A stretch of 64,000 bases of DNA from JAAYHV01 sp964400515 (GTDB lineage Bacteria > Bacillota > Clostridia > Peptostreptococcales > Anaerovoracaceae): assembly GCA_964400515.1 (NCBI GenBank), contig CAYNTJ010000007.1:1-64000 (forward strand), in the 5' to 3' direction. Shown here one piece after another: positions 31,760 through 39,761 of this stretch. Below the pieces are notes generated by a model that was not told where the DNA came from, searched no databases, and saw only the letters and a list, made by a program, of their open reading frames with translations. The stretch's first letter is position 1. Each line of letters begins with the position of its first letter. A program made the position numbers and the translations under genes.

Positions 31760-33301
31760 TTATTTCCTTAATAGTATATCTCTATTTCTTCTTAAATGTC
31801 TTGTAATCTTATTAATATCGTTTATATAAAACCAAACCGTCATGGCGTTATCTTCTTTGTATAGAAGTATTTTAGTCATAGTGTTACTCAGACTTTCAGT
31901 AAGTAATTTTACATTTTGACTAAAATCAGAAGAAGTAACCGAGAGATTGTCTAGTAACAGGCTACTTGATAGGGATTTAATACTATCAAGGGCGCCGTCA
32001 ATATCATAATTATCAGCATACTTTGCTGATATATCAGAATTGGTGCTTAACAATTCCTTAGAACAGCTTTCGTCGTAATTTATTTCCTCTAAATCAAAGT
32101 GATAATCCATACCGAAGTTTTCAGAAACATCTTTAGAAAGTTCCATCTTTAGTTCATTAAACATAGTATCGTAATGCTTAGTAACTTTATTCATATATGC
32201 AGATATATCATCCATGGAATCCTCTAAAATGTCTTCAATTGCATTTTCAAATCTGCTTTTCTTTTCTTTTTCCTTGGCTCTTTCCAAAAGATCCTTTTGC
32301 TTATCAATGATGCTTGTTAATTTTAATATATAGTTATCGGAATCTTTTTTAGTTTCCAAAGTTATTTCCTTTGCTTTATTATTAATCTTTTCTAAGGACT
32401 CTCTCATGAGCCTTAGCCTTTTTTCCAGTCTGCCCGACGGCATAGTCAAGGCATTCCAATATAAATCCAATTGATTAAGAGAACTTCTGATAGTATAGAT
32501 AAGCTTCATTTTAACAGATTCGTTTAATATATTAGATACTTCACTTTTTAAATCAGATATAATCTTTTCCTTTAACTCATCTAAGCCAATATTTTCCCTT
32601 GCGCTCATTGGATATAGCTTTACTTCGTCAATACCCATTAGTTTTTTTATGTTACTTTCACAGTGAGCAAGGTATGAGTTTAGTTCAAATTCAGATATGC
32701 CATCAATTTTATTTACGGCAAAGTAGAATTTTCCCGCATATTCCTTGGCATTTTCTAAAAACTCAACCTCTATTTCGTTAATAGGGCTATCAACAGATAG
32801 CATGAATATGACTGCATCACTTTCTTTTACAAAGGAGTATGCGGCAGTGGAGTTATGCTTATGGACAGAACCTACTCCCGGAGTATCAACAAAGGAAAGC
32901 CCTTCTTTTAAAAATGGGGAAGGGGTTTTTATTGTAACATGGGAAACTCCAAAGCAATTATTAGGATTTTTTTCTTCACTTATGTAGTCCGGAAGTTCTT
33001 CGAACTGTACCAGTTTATTAACACCGTTTAAGAAATGGACGGTTACGCTTTTCTCTCCGTATCTTATTATGGTAACGGCAGAGGTTACGGGAATAAGTCC
33101 GACGGGAAGTAGATCTTCTCCTAATATGGTATTAACCAAAGTGCTTTTACCTCTTTTGAATTGACCAATTACAGACACTGTTATTGACTGGTCCTCCAAC
33201 TTGTCCACTAATTCGGTAGCTTTTACATATTCTGCAGCCGTTATCTCCGTAGATGATAACAGTTCTTTTGTTTCCTTGGCAATTTCATATATTGTACTCA
33301 T
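31760..33301 (-). CDS. dynamin-family GTPase
   Basis: A 513-aa bacterial dynamin-like protein. The GTPase motifs are G1 GQFKRGKSTLVNTILG (about residue 46), a G2-type threonine in VTSAVTI, G3 DTPGVGS and G4 NKID. A long helical region follows, with coiled-coil character (KEKEKKSRFENAIEDI). Bacterial dynamins remodel or protect membranes, and some take part in phage defence. It stands alone, minus strand, next to the Rhs island. Start ATG at 33301 with a GGGAG-type site. Confidence 0.85.
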   Translation of the reverse strand: MSTIYEIAKETKELLSSTEITAAEYVKATELVDKLEDQSITVSVIGQFKRGKSTLVNTILGEDLLPVGLIPVTSAVTIIRYGEKSVTVHFLNGVNKLVQFEELPDYISEEKNPNNCFGVSHVTIKTPSPFLKEGLSFVDTPGVGSVHKHNSTAAYSFVKESDAVIFMLSVDSPINEIEVEFLENAKEYAGKFYFAVNKIDGISEFELNSYLAHCESNIKKLMGIDEVKLYPMSARENIGLDELKEKIISDLKSEVSNILNESVKMKLIYTIRSSLNQLDLYWNALTMPSGRLEKRLRLMRESLEKINNKAKEITLETKKDSDNYILKLTSIIDKQKDLLERAKEKEKKSRFENAIEDILEDSMDDISAYMNKVTKHYDTMFNELKMELSKDVSENFGMDYHFDLEEINYDESCSKELLSTNSDISAKYADNYDIDGALDSIKSLSSSLLLDNLSVTSSDFSQNVKLLTESLSNTMTKILLYKEDNAMTVWFYINDINKITRHLRRNRDILLRK

Positions 33302-33361
33302 TTTATTCTCCCTTTAAATCGTCAGTAATTATAACACAGCATTATTCAAAAGTAAAATTGG

Positions 33362-33396
33362 TAAAAAAAGAGCCTCCGCAGAGAAAAAACGGAGGC
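33362..33396 (-). terminator. terminator of kal
   Basis: On the minus strand GCCTCCG / CGGAGGC with a loop of 11, followed by CTCTTTTTTT. Confidence 0.88.
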
Positions 33397-33420
33397 ATAT
33401 TGAGAAACTAGTATGATTAG

Positions 33421-33813
33421 TTATTTTCTTTTTGATTCCTTTGGAGTAACGCAAGTTCCTGTTGCTCTTGCTACTACAATAGGTTCTTCTAAAAAGTCAG
33501 CAGCTGAATCGTTAATGTCAGGTCTTGTAGCTATAACCTTTCTTGCTTCAAACTTCATTTTTCTTGAAGTGTTACCAACTTTAGTGATTTCGCCATAAGC
33601 TTCAATATAGTCACCTGCGAAAGTAGGTGCTAAGAATTCTACGTTATCATATGCGCAGAATAAACCTTCGTCGCCATCTAATTTAATTAATAATTCTGTA
33701 GCAACATCTCCAAATAGATGTACCATGTGTGCTCCGTCTACTAGATTACCACCGTAATGTGCATCCTTTGCAGACATTCTTAATCTTATAGTTGATGTGA
33801 TTTTTTCTTCCAT
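33421..33813 (-). CDS. kal: 3-aminobutyryl-CoA ammonia-lyase
   Basis: Removes ammonia from L-3-aminobutyryl-CoA to give crotonyl-CoA, a late step of lysine fermentation. The 130-aa hotdog-fold-type protein shows MSAKDAHYGGNLVDGAHMV and GDEGLFCAYDNVEFLAPTF, as in Kal. It is transcribed away from the rest of the lysine cluster and shares its upstream region with the regulator gene. Its promoter (33858-33886) lies about 90 bp from the palindrome at 33937, the same geometry as at kdd. Confidence 0.93.
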   Translation of the reverse strand: MEEKITSTIRLRMSAKDAHYGGNLVDGAHMVHLFGDVATELLIKLDGDEGLFCAYDNVEFLAPTFAGDYIEAYGEITKVGNTSRKMKFEARKVIATRPDINDSAADFLEEPIVVARATGTCVTPKESKRK

Positions 33814-33857
33814 CTCTATTTCTCCTTTATTAATAAGCTGTTTCGTTGTCTAAAGGC

Positions 33858-33886
33858 ATTATAATACCAAAAATCAACCGTGTAAA
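33858..33886 (-). promoter_or_regulatory. predicted sigma-70 promoter of kal
   Basis: Read on the minus strand: TTTACA, 17-bp spacer, TATAAT. The predicted start falls about 37 bases before the coding start. No sigma-54 type GG/GC promoter was found here. Confidence 0.7.
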
Positions 33887-33892
33887 TAAAAT

Positions 33893-33921
33893 TTGCCAAA
33901 TAATAAAAAATGGTTTATAAT
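33893..33921 (+). promoter_or_regulatory. predicted sigma-70 promoter of the Kdd-like regulator gene
   Basis: TTGCCA, 17-bp spacer, TATAAT. The predicted start is near 33928, so the palindrome at 33937-33954 would lie just downstream of it, a position suited to autorepression. Confidence 0.65.
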
Positions 33922-33936
33922 AACCACATACAATCA

Positions 33937-33954
33937 TGAACCGAAAAAGGTTCA
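33937..33954. promoter_or_regulatory. palindromic operator between kal and the regulator gene
   Basis: TGAACC-GAAAAA-GGTTCA, a perfect palindrome with 6-bp arms and a 6-bp spacer. It matches the site upstream of kdd (36080) at 14 of 18 positions. The layout equals that of TyrR boxes (6-bp arms, N6), and the neighbouring regulator has a TyrR-type helix-turn-helix. Confidence 0.7.
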
Positions 33955-33991
33955 GTGGCGCAGGGTGAGTCAAAAGCGTATGGGGGATGTT

Positions 33992-36049
33992 ATGGAAAAT
34001 TATGGGATTAATAGGGTTATAGAGCCCCAGCATGTTCTGCCTACATCGGCTTGGAGTCTTGATAACAGCAGAGAAATAAAGCCCCATGAGATAAGGGTTA
34101 AGATAAAAGTTATACATATTGAAGAAGCCAGCTTTAAACAGATATGTATGGAATCTCATGACGATGATAAATTAATCAAACACAAAATCATAGATACAAT
34201 AATAAAGAGGGGAAAGCTGCATAATCCGGTTACTGACACGGGGGGTCTTTTATATGGAGAAGTGGACGAGATAGGCTCTGAATATCCCAACAAGAAGAAT
34301 TTGAAAAAAGGAGATCCGATTATTTGCAATGCATCATTATCATCTTATCCCATCTACATATATCATATAGACAGTATAGACAGAGGATACTGTCAGATCA
34401 CCGCCGATGGACATGCAATCTTATACCCGGGGGTACCTTTGGTAAGGAAGCCTGAGGGAATGCCGGTAAACCTGCTGCTTTTTACCTTCAATGAATCGGG
34501 AACACTATACAAAGTAAGTAATGTGGCAGTGGGTAAGAAGAAGTTTTTGGTGGTTGGTAACAACTTAATGACCAATATACTTTTTGGTTTTGCCATAAGA
34601 AGGGTTGCGGCGGAAGACGCTGAGGTCGTGTGTCTATTGGACAAAAAAACCGAGATGAAGGTAAGCGGTAAGGGGGTAGAAGACTTAATAAGCAGGGTTT
34701 TTACCGAGCTACATTATGTAAATATATTAAAACCCATGGAATGCATGGAGATTCTTGATACAACATCGCTTTTTGATGTTTCCGTTAACTGTGCAGACAT
34801 TGCCGGAGCCGAAACTGTAAATGTACTGGCTACAAAATACGGAGGAACAGTGGTATTTTCAAGTTTAATCAACAATTTGAATATTGCCCTATATATAACG
34901 GAAGCCATATCAAGGCAGCTTGAGTTTATCACAGCCAACGGTTATTTGGAAGCGTATGATGAATTTGACCTTGATTTAGTGTATGGATTAATGCCGTATA
35001 TGAACGACCTGGAAACGGTTAGAATATTGCCAAACGAAGAAACCTATGATTCATATAACAGGGCAAATATGGATAGGAATAAACTGCTGGAGGATTTTGT
35101 TTGTAAAAGCACATCAATGGAGAGGGTTCTGCAGGAGGTAATGACGGTTGCCAAATATGATTGCAATATTTTGATAACCGGGGATACAGGCGTGGGTAAG
35201 GAAAAGGTGGCAACTATCATACAACGAAACAGTAACAGAAAGCTACAACCTTTTGTTAAAATCAATTGTGCTTCCTTTGTTCCTTCCAATATTGAAAATG
35301 AATTGTTCGGATATGAAAAATATGACCAAAGGGGCAGGAAAATAGAAACTAAAAAAGGATATTTGGAGCTTGCGGATAACGGGATAATACTATTGGACGA
35401 AATCGGGGCTTTGCCTTTGGAGATGCAGGCAAAACTTCTCAGGGTCATTCAGGATGGAGAATTTTTCAGAACCGGCGGACATAAGCCGGTAAAAGTGGAT
35501 GTAAGAATAATATCATCCACCAATAAGGATTTGGAAGAAGACATTGACAGCGGAATGTTTAGAAGAGACCTGTATTACAGGATCAATGTGGTAAGAATCA
35601 GAGTCCCTAATCTCAGTCAAAGAAAAGAGGATATACCCGCCCTTATAAAGCACTTTTTGGATAAATATAATTCGAAATTCCATGTTAATAAGACGATGGA
35701 TGATGAGGCGGTTTCTTATCTTAGCCAAATGGATTGGCCGGGCAACATAAGGGAATTGGAAAATGTTTTACAAAGGCTAATAATTTCTGCCTATGGAGAT
35801 AAAATCACTATTTCGGATGCCCTTATGATAATAAATTCGGAATCCATAGATAACGAAAATCAAATTCTTGCCATTAGCGATGAAGATTATACAAAAAAAG
35901 AGATGAGTCTTGAATATATGGTAGATAATTTTGAAAAGAGTATTATAAAGCAGGCGTGTGAAAAATACGGCTCCACCCGTAAAACAGCGGCAGCTATTGG
36001 AATAAGTCAAACTCAGCTTGTCAGGAAGAAGAAAAAATACGGAATATGA
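33992..36049 (+). CDS. TyrR-like AAA+ regulator with a Kdd-derived sensor domain
   Basis: A 685-aa fusion. Residues 1-350 align with the neighbouring Kdd along their whole length (NYGINRVIEPQHVLP against PYGTHRVISPKGVLP; GKLHNPVTDTGGLLYGEVDE against GKHKNPWTGSGGMLIGTVKE). The Rossmann glycine loop is lost: VVGNNLMTN replaces VIGGGGKSG. Residues 360-600 are AAA+ with Walker A GDTGVGKE and Walker B GIILLDEIG. The sigma-54 contact motif GAFTGA is absent (YEKYDQRGRK in its place). The C-terminus STRKTAAAIGISQTQLVRKK is a TyrR/Fis-type helix-turn-helix. Start ATG at 33992 (GGGGGA five bases upstream); 33980 is possible. Likely regulator of the lysine genes, sensing an intermediate. Confidence 0.85.
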   Translation: MENYGINRVIEPQHVLPTSAWSLDNSREIKPHEIRVKIKVIHIEEASFKQICMESHDDDKLIKHKIIDTIIKRGKLHNPVTDTGGLLYGEVDEIGSEYPNKKNLKKGDPIICNASLSSYPIYIYHIDSIDRGYCQITADGHAILYPGVPLVRKPEGMPVNLLLFTFNESGTLYKVSNVAVGKKKFLVVGNNLMTNILFGFAIRRVAAEDAEVVCLLDKKTEMKVSGKGVEDLISRVFTELHYVNILKPMECMEILDTTSLFDVSVNCADIAGAETVNVLATKYGGTVVFSSLINNLNIALYITEAISRQLEFITANGYLEAYDEFDLDLVYGLMPYMNDLETVRILPNEETYDSYNRANMDRNKLLEDFVCKSTSMERVLQEVMTVAKYDCNILITGDTGVGKEKVATIIQRNSNRKLQPFVKINCASFVPSNIENELFGYEKYDQRGRKIETKKGYLELADNGIILLDEIGALPLEMQAKLLRVIQDGEFFRTGGHKPVKVDVRIISSTNKDLEEDIDSGMFRRDLYYRINVVRIRVPNLSQRKEDIPALIKHFLDKYNSKFHVNKTMDDEAVSYLSQMDWPGNIRELENVLQRLIISAYGDKITISDALMIINSESIDNENQILAISDEDYTKKEMSLEYMVDNFEKSIIKQACEKYGSTRKTAAAIGISQTQLVRKKKKYGI

Positions 36050-36079
36050 TTACCAAAAGCGACTCAAGCAAAATGACTG

Positions 36080-36097
36080 TGAACCGAATTGTGTTCA
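36080..36097. promoter_or_regulatory. palindromic operator upstream of kdd
   Basis: TGAACCGAATTGTGTTCA. The arms TGAAC / GTTCA are perfect, and the first nine bases are identical to the site at 33937. The centre is about 85 bp from the downstream end of the kdd -10 box, as for kal (about 88 bp), suggesting activation from a fixed distance. Confidence 0.7.
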
Positions 36098-36144
36098 AAG
36101 ATGAGACTCTGCATCAAAAAATTGTATTAGACTTGTTTGTCGCC

Positions 36145-36173
36145 TAGACATTGTTAAATTTCTGTTTTATAAT
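36145..36173 (+). promoter_or_regulatory. predicted sigma-70 promoter of the kdd-kam operon
   Basis: TAGACA, 17-bp spacer, perfect TATAAT. It supports sigma-70 rather than sigma-54 control of lysine fermentation. Confidence 0.7.
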
Positions 36174-36243
36174 GAGTTACAGTGAGAGATATGCGTAGCA
36201 TACTTTTATACATTTATTAATTTTTTTTAGGAGGAATATTATT

Positions 36244-37275
36244 ATGAAAAAAGGAAATCCTTATGGTACTCACAGAGTAATTTCACCAAAGGGTGTTTTA
36301 CCACAACCAGCAGATGTTATTGATAACACTATGGAAATTTATGACAATGAAGTTCTTATCGACGTAAAAACTTTAAATATCGACTCAGCTTCTTTTACAG
36401 AAATCGAAAGAAGAGCTGAAGGAGATATCGAAAAGATTAAAGAAACTATGCTTGGCATCGTAGCTAAAGCTGGAAAACATAAGAACCCATGGACTGGTTC
36501 CGGCGGAATGTTAATCGGTACAGTTAAAGAAGTTGGACCTGCTTATGTTGGTGACTTAAAGCCTGGTGACAAAATTGCTACATTAGTTTCATTATCCCTT
36601 ACTCCATTAGTAATTGAAGAAATTCTTGAAGTAAGACCTGACATCGATCAAGTTGACATTAAAGGACAAGCTATCTTATTCCAGAGCGGAATCTATGCTA
36701 AGCTTCCTGAAGATATGGCTGAAGGACTAGCTCTTTCTGCATTGGATATCGCTGGAGCTCCTGCACAGACTGCTAAATTAGTAAAACCTGGTGACACTGT
36801 ATTAGTAATCGGTGGCGGCGGAAAATCCGGTTTAATGTGCTTATACGAAGCAAAGAAGAGAGCAGGAGTTACTGGTAAAGTAATATGCATGGCTCACTCT
36901 GAAAGATCTTTAGCAAGAGCTAAGAGTCTTGATTTTGCAGACGAATACTTTGCAGCAGATGCTACAGATGCAGTTGCAGTATACGACAAAATCGTTGAAT
37001 TAACTGATGGCGAACTTTGCGACATCGTAATCAACTGTGTAAACATTGAAAATACTGAAATGGCTTCTATCCTAGCTACTAAAGATGATGGTCTTGTATA
37101 CTTCTTCTCAATGGCTACAAGCTTCACAAAGGCTGCATTAGGAGCTGAAGGTGTTGGTAAAGACGTTAACATGATTATCGGTAACGGATATACTAAAGGA
37201 CATGCTGACATTACTATTCAAGAATTAAGAGAACACGAAGGTCTTAGAAAATTATTCGAAGAAATGTATGCATAA
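36244..37275 (+). CDS. kdd: L-erythro-3,5-diaminohexanoate dehydrogenase
   Basis: Oxidatively deaminates 3,5-diaminohexanoate to 5-amino-3-oxohexanoate with NAD. The 343-aa length is typical. The N-terminal catalytic part (KGNPYGTHRVISPKGVLPQ, GKHKNPWTGSGGMLIG) precedes a Rossmann domain with VLVIGGGGKSGLM around residue 190. The codons are strongly biased to A/T-ending optimal ones, unlike the regulator gene, which suggests heavy expression. It is the first gene of the kam operon and has its own promoter and an AGGAGGAA site. Confidence 0.95.
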   Translation: MKKGNPYGTHRVISPKGVLPQPADVIDNTMEIYDNEVLIDVKTLNIDSASFTEIERRAEGDIEKIKETMLGIVAKAGKHKNPWTGSGGMLIGTVKEVGPAYVGDLKPGDKIATLVSLSLTPLVIEEILEVRPDIDQVDIKGQAILFQSGIYAKLPEDMAEGLALSALDIAGAPAQTAKLVKPGDTVLVIGGGGKSGLMCLYEAKKRAGVTGKVICMAHSERSLARAKSLDFADEYFAADATDAVAVYDKIVELTDGELCDIVINCVNIENTEMASILATKDDGLVYFFSMATSFTKAALGAEGVGKDVNMIIGNGYTKGHADITIQELREHEGLRKLFEEMYA

Positions 37276-37284
37276 TTAAGTAAC

Positions 37285-37322
37285 TGAGTAAGCATGTATA
37301 TTTAATATGCGTGCTTACTTTA
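37285..37322 (+). terminator. terminator-like hairpin between kdd and kamA
   Basis: Arms GTAAGCATGTAT / ATGCGTGCTTAC with G-U pairs, then TTTATTTA. It may attenuate read-through, letting kdd exceed the kam genes. Confidence 0.6.
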
Positions 37323-37370
37323 TTTACGTATATTATTAATTCAAATTTGCCAAATTAAAGGAGAACTATT

Positions 37371-38636
37371 ATGGCTAGAAATTGGAAAGAAATTCCTAGA
37401 TGGAAAGATGTCACTGATGAACAGTGGAACGACTGGCATTGGCAGGTAGCAAACAGACTTAGCACAGCTGAAGATATTGCAGATGTTATCAATTTGTCAG
37501 ACGAAGAGAAAGAAGAAATTAATAAAGTTATCGGTGGATTCAGAGTTGGTATAACTCCTTATTATGCATCCCTTATGGATCCGGATGATCCAAGATGCCC
37601 GGTAAGAATGCAGGCTGTACCTACATTAGCTGAATTGCACAGAGGAGAAGCAGATTTATTGGATCCCCTTCATGAAGATGAAGATTCTCCGGCTCCGGGA
37701 CTTACTCACAGATATCCGGACAGATGTCTATTCTTAATTACAGACCAATGCTCAATGTATTGCAGACACTGTACAAGAAGAAGACTTGCCGGTGAAACAG
37801 ACGGTGAAAGAAGCATGGATGATATCGAAGCTTGTTTAGAATACATCAGAAATACTCCTGTAGTAAGAGATGTACTATTATCCGGCGGAGACTGCTTACT
37901 TGTTGAAGATGAAAAATTAGAATATATAATCAGTGAATTAAGAAAGATTCCTCACGTAGAAATCGTAAGACTTGGTTCAAGAACTCCTGTAGTTTGCCCT
38001 CAGAGAATTACTGACGATTTAGTAAAAATGCTTGCTAAATACCACCCAATTTGGTTAAATACTCACTTTAACCATAAGGATGAAGTAACTCCTGAAGCTG
38101 CAGAAGCTTGCCGTAAATTGGCAGATGCAGGTATACCTCTAGGTAACCAATCTGTATTATTAAGAGGCATTAACGACTGTCCTCATATCATGAGAGAATT
38201 AGTACAAGCATTAGGTAAAATTAGAGTAAGACCTTACTACATTTACCAGTGTGACCTATCTCTTGGTATTGAGCATTTCAGAACACCTGTATCAGCAGGT
38301 ATTGAAATCATCGAAGGATTAAGAGGCCATACTTCAGGTTACTTAGTACCTACTTTCGTAGTAGATGCTCCTGGTGGTGGTGGAAAGACTCCTGTAATGC
38401 CACAGTACATAATTTCTCAATCACCTGATAAGGTAATTCTTAGAAACTATGAAGGCGTTATCACTACTTATACAGAGCCACATCTACCTAAGTTAGAATG
38501 TAAATGTGATTTCTGTCAAGGTAAGAAAGAATACAAGTATGAAGGAGTTGCAGGATTAGCTCAAGGTCTAAGAATGTCAATGGAACCTCAGCACTTGTTA
38601 CGTCATGAAAGAAACAAGAAAAGACTGGAAAAATAA
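37371..38636 (+). CDS. kamA: lysine 2,3-aminomutase
   Basis: Radical SAM/PLP enzyme converting L-lysine to L-beta-lysine, the entry step of the pathway. 421 aa, as in clostridial KamA. The cluster cysteines are C127, C131 and C134 in CSMYCRHCTRRR. The SAM glycine block is LLSGGDCL, and the PLP lysine is K339 in PGGGGKTPVMPQY. The C-terminal cysteines (CKCDFCQGKK) bind zinc in this family. Optimal codon use, GGAGAA ribosome site. Confidence 0.97.
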   Translation: MARNWKEIPRWKDVTDEQWNDWHWQVANRLSTAEDIADVINLSDEEKEEINKVIGGFRVGITPYYASLMDPDDPRCPVRMQAVPTLAELHRGEADLLDPLHEDEDSPAPGLTHRYPDRCLFLITDQCSMYCRHCTRRRLAGETDGERSMDDIEACLEYIRNTPVVRDVLLSGGDCLLVEDEKLEYIISELRKIPHVEIVRLGSRTPVVCPQRITDDLVKMLAKYHPIWLNTHFNHKDEVTPEAAEACRKLADAGIPLGNQSVLLRGINDCPHIMRELVQALGKIRVRPYYIYQCDLSLGIEHFRTPVSAGIEIIEGLRGHTSGYLVPTFVVDAPGGGGKTPVMPQYIISQSPDKVILRNYEGVITTYTEPHLPKLECKCDFCQGKKEYKYEGVAGLAQGLRMSMEPQHLLRHERNKKRLEK

Positions 38637-38647
38637 AGTATAAATTT

Positions 38648-38677
38648 GTCTATAGGAAGAGAAATCTTCCTATAGAC
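38648..38677. other. perfect 13-bp hairpin with GAAA tetraloop between kamA and kamB
   Basis: Arms GTCTATAGGAAGA / TCTTCCTATAGAC around GAAA. No T run follows, so it is not a classical terminator. An mRNA processing or stability element is likely. Confidence 0.75.
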
Positions 38678-38732
38678 TCATATTCATAAATAGTCTTGCT
38701 GGGACTTTAGTTAGCAAAGGAAGGAAGTGTTT

Positions 38733-39752
38733 ATGGGATTACTTTACGACTTATCACAGAAATACAAAACGCTGTCGATAGTAGGAATGTCAAAAAATGC
38801 AGGTAAAACCACCGCGCTTAATTACTTAATAGAAGAAGCTGATGATGAATGCATCAATTTGGGCATCACTTCAACAGGTCGTGACGGCGAATCGACAGAT
38901 TTAGTTACCGGAACTGATAAGCCGAGAGTTTATCTATATGAAGATACCATTGTAACTGTTCCGACCCAACTTTATGAATTGGCAGAAGCAGGACTTGAAA
39001 TATCGCATAAGTCCAAATACACAACATCCATAGGAGAGCTTCTTTTATGCAGAGTTGTGGAAAGTGGTTATGTACAAATAGCAGGACCGGTTGCCGTTGC
39101 TGATACAAAAAAAATGTGCAAAGAAATGTTTGGTTTAGGCTGTGAGCTTATTCTAATAGATGGAGCAATAGACAGAAAATCAATAGCCTCCCCCGAAACT
39201 TCCGATGCAATAATATTATCAACCGGAGCTGTTTTATCAAGGACCATGAAAAAGGTTGTTGAAGAAACGGCCCATATAGTAAATCTATATGGTTTAAAAG
39301 AGCTGGAAAAGGGACTGATAAGAGATACAATAGAACAAAACTGCGGCAATGAAAAGATAATGATTGTTGACAAACAGGGTGATGTTAAGGTTTTGAATCT
39401 ATTGACAGGACTTGGAGCCAGCAGATTTATTGATGAGGCAATTAATGATGACACGGAAGCGGTATTTATACCGGGTGCACTTACAAACAGTGTCATTTCA
39501 GATATACATCCAAAGAAACTAAAAAATATTAAATTTATACTAAAGGATCCCACAAAGATTTTCATAGGAAGTAGGGATTATAACCAATTGCTTAAAAAGG
39601 GATTTAATCTGCAGGTGCTTAAAAATATTGAGGTAGCGGCAATTACGGTAAATCCGTATTCCCCTAGTGGGTATTCTTTTGAGCATGAAGCCTTAAAGAG
39701 TGCGATGCAAGAGGCTGTAACAGGTATTCCGGTTATTGATGTAAGAATTTAG
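38733..39752 (+). CDS. kamB: KamB, P-loop protein of the lysine aminomutase operon
   Basis: A 339-aa protein of unknown reaction that is conserved between kamA and kamD in lysine fermenters. A P-loop is visible near the N-terminus (IVGMSKNAGKTTALNYL), followed by an acidic ITSTGRDGES block and LILIDGAIDRKS, resembling a nucleotide-binding regulatory NTPase. With KamC it may reactivate or chaperone the B12/PLP aminomutase; this is inferred. ATG at 38733 is preferred over a GTG at 38727 because of spacing from AAAGGAAGG. The codon use is less optimised than in kamA. Confidence 0.88.
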   Translation: MGLLYDLSQKYKTLSIVGMSKNAGKTTALNYLIEEADDECINLGITSTGRDGESTDLVTGTDKPRVYLYEDTIVTVPTQLYELAEAGLEISHKSKYTTSIGELLLCRVVESGYVQIAGPVAVADTKKMCKEMFGLGCELILIDGAIDRKSIASPETSDAIILSTGAVLSRTMKKVVEETAHIVNLYGLKELEKGLIRDTIEQNCGNEKIMIVDKQGDVKVLNLLTGLGASRFIDEAINDDTEAVFIPGALTNSVISDIHPKKLKNIKFILKDPTKIFIGSRDYNQLLKKGFNLQVLKNIEVAAITVNPYSPSGYSFEHEALKSAMQEAVTGIPVIDVRI

Positions 39753-39761
39753 AGGTTTGAT

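Larger units (their letters stand above)
36050..36243 (+). other. kdd upstream control region
   Basis: 194 bases holding the palindrome at 36080, the promoter at 36145 and an untranslated leader of about 65 bases ending in a strong AGGAGGAA ribosome site. No sigma-54 promoter and no terminator after the regulator gene were found. Confidence 0.6.

Noticed and set aside
33893..33991. Longer N-terminus of the regulator from TTG at 33893
   Set aside because: It would include the predicted promoter and operator in coding sequence, lacks a ribosome site, and the Kdd-like homology starts only after 33992.
36098..36243. Sigma-54 (-24/-12) promoter for kdd
   Set aside because: The AAA+ regulator invited a search, but no TGGC-N8-TTGC-like element was found, whereas a good sigma-70 promoter is present and the regulator lacks GAFTGA.
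36050..36243. Lysine or cobalamin riboswitch ahead of the kam operon
   Set aside because: The leader is short and shows neither L-box nor B12-box conserved words.
37343..37355. AAATTTGCCAAAT shared with 33889-33901 as a second lysine operator
   Set aside because: At 33889 the word contains the -35 box of the regulator gene; at 37347 no -10 follows at the right distance. In AT-rich DNA a 13-base match may be chance.
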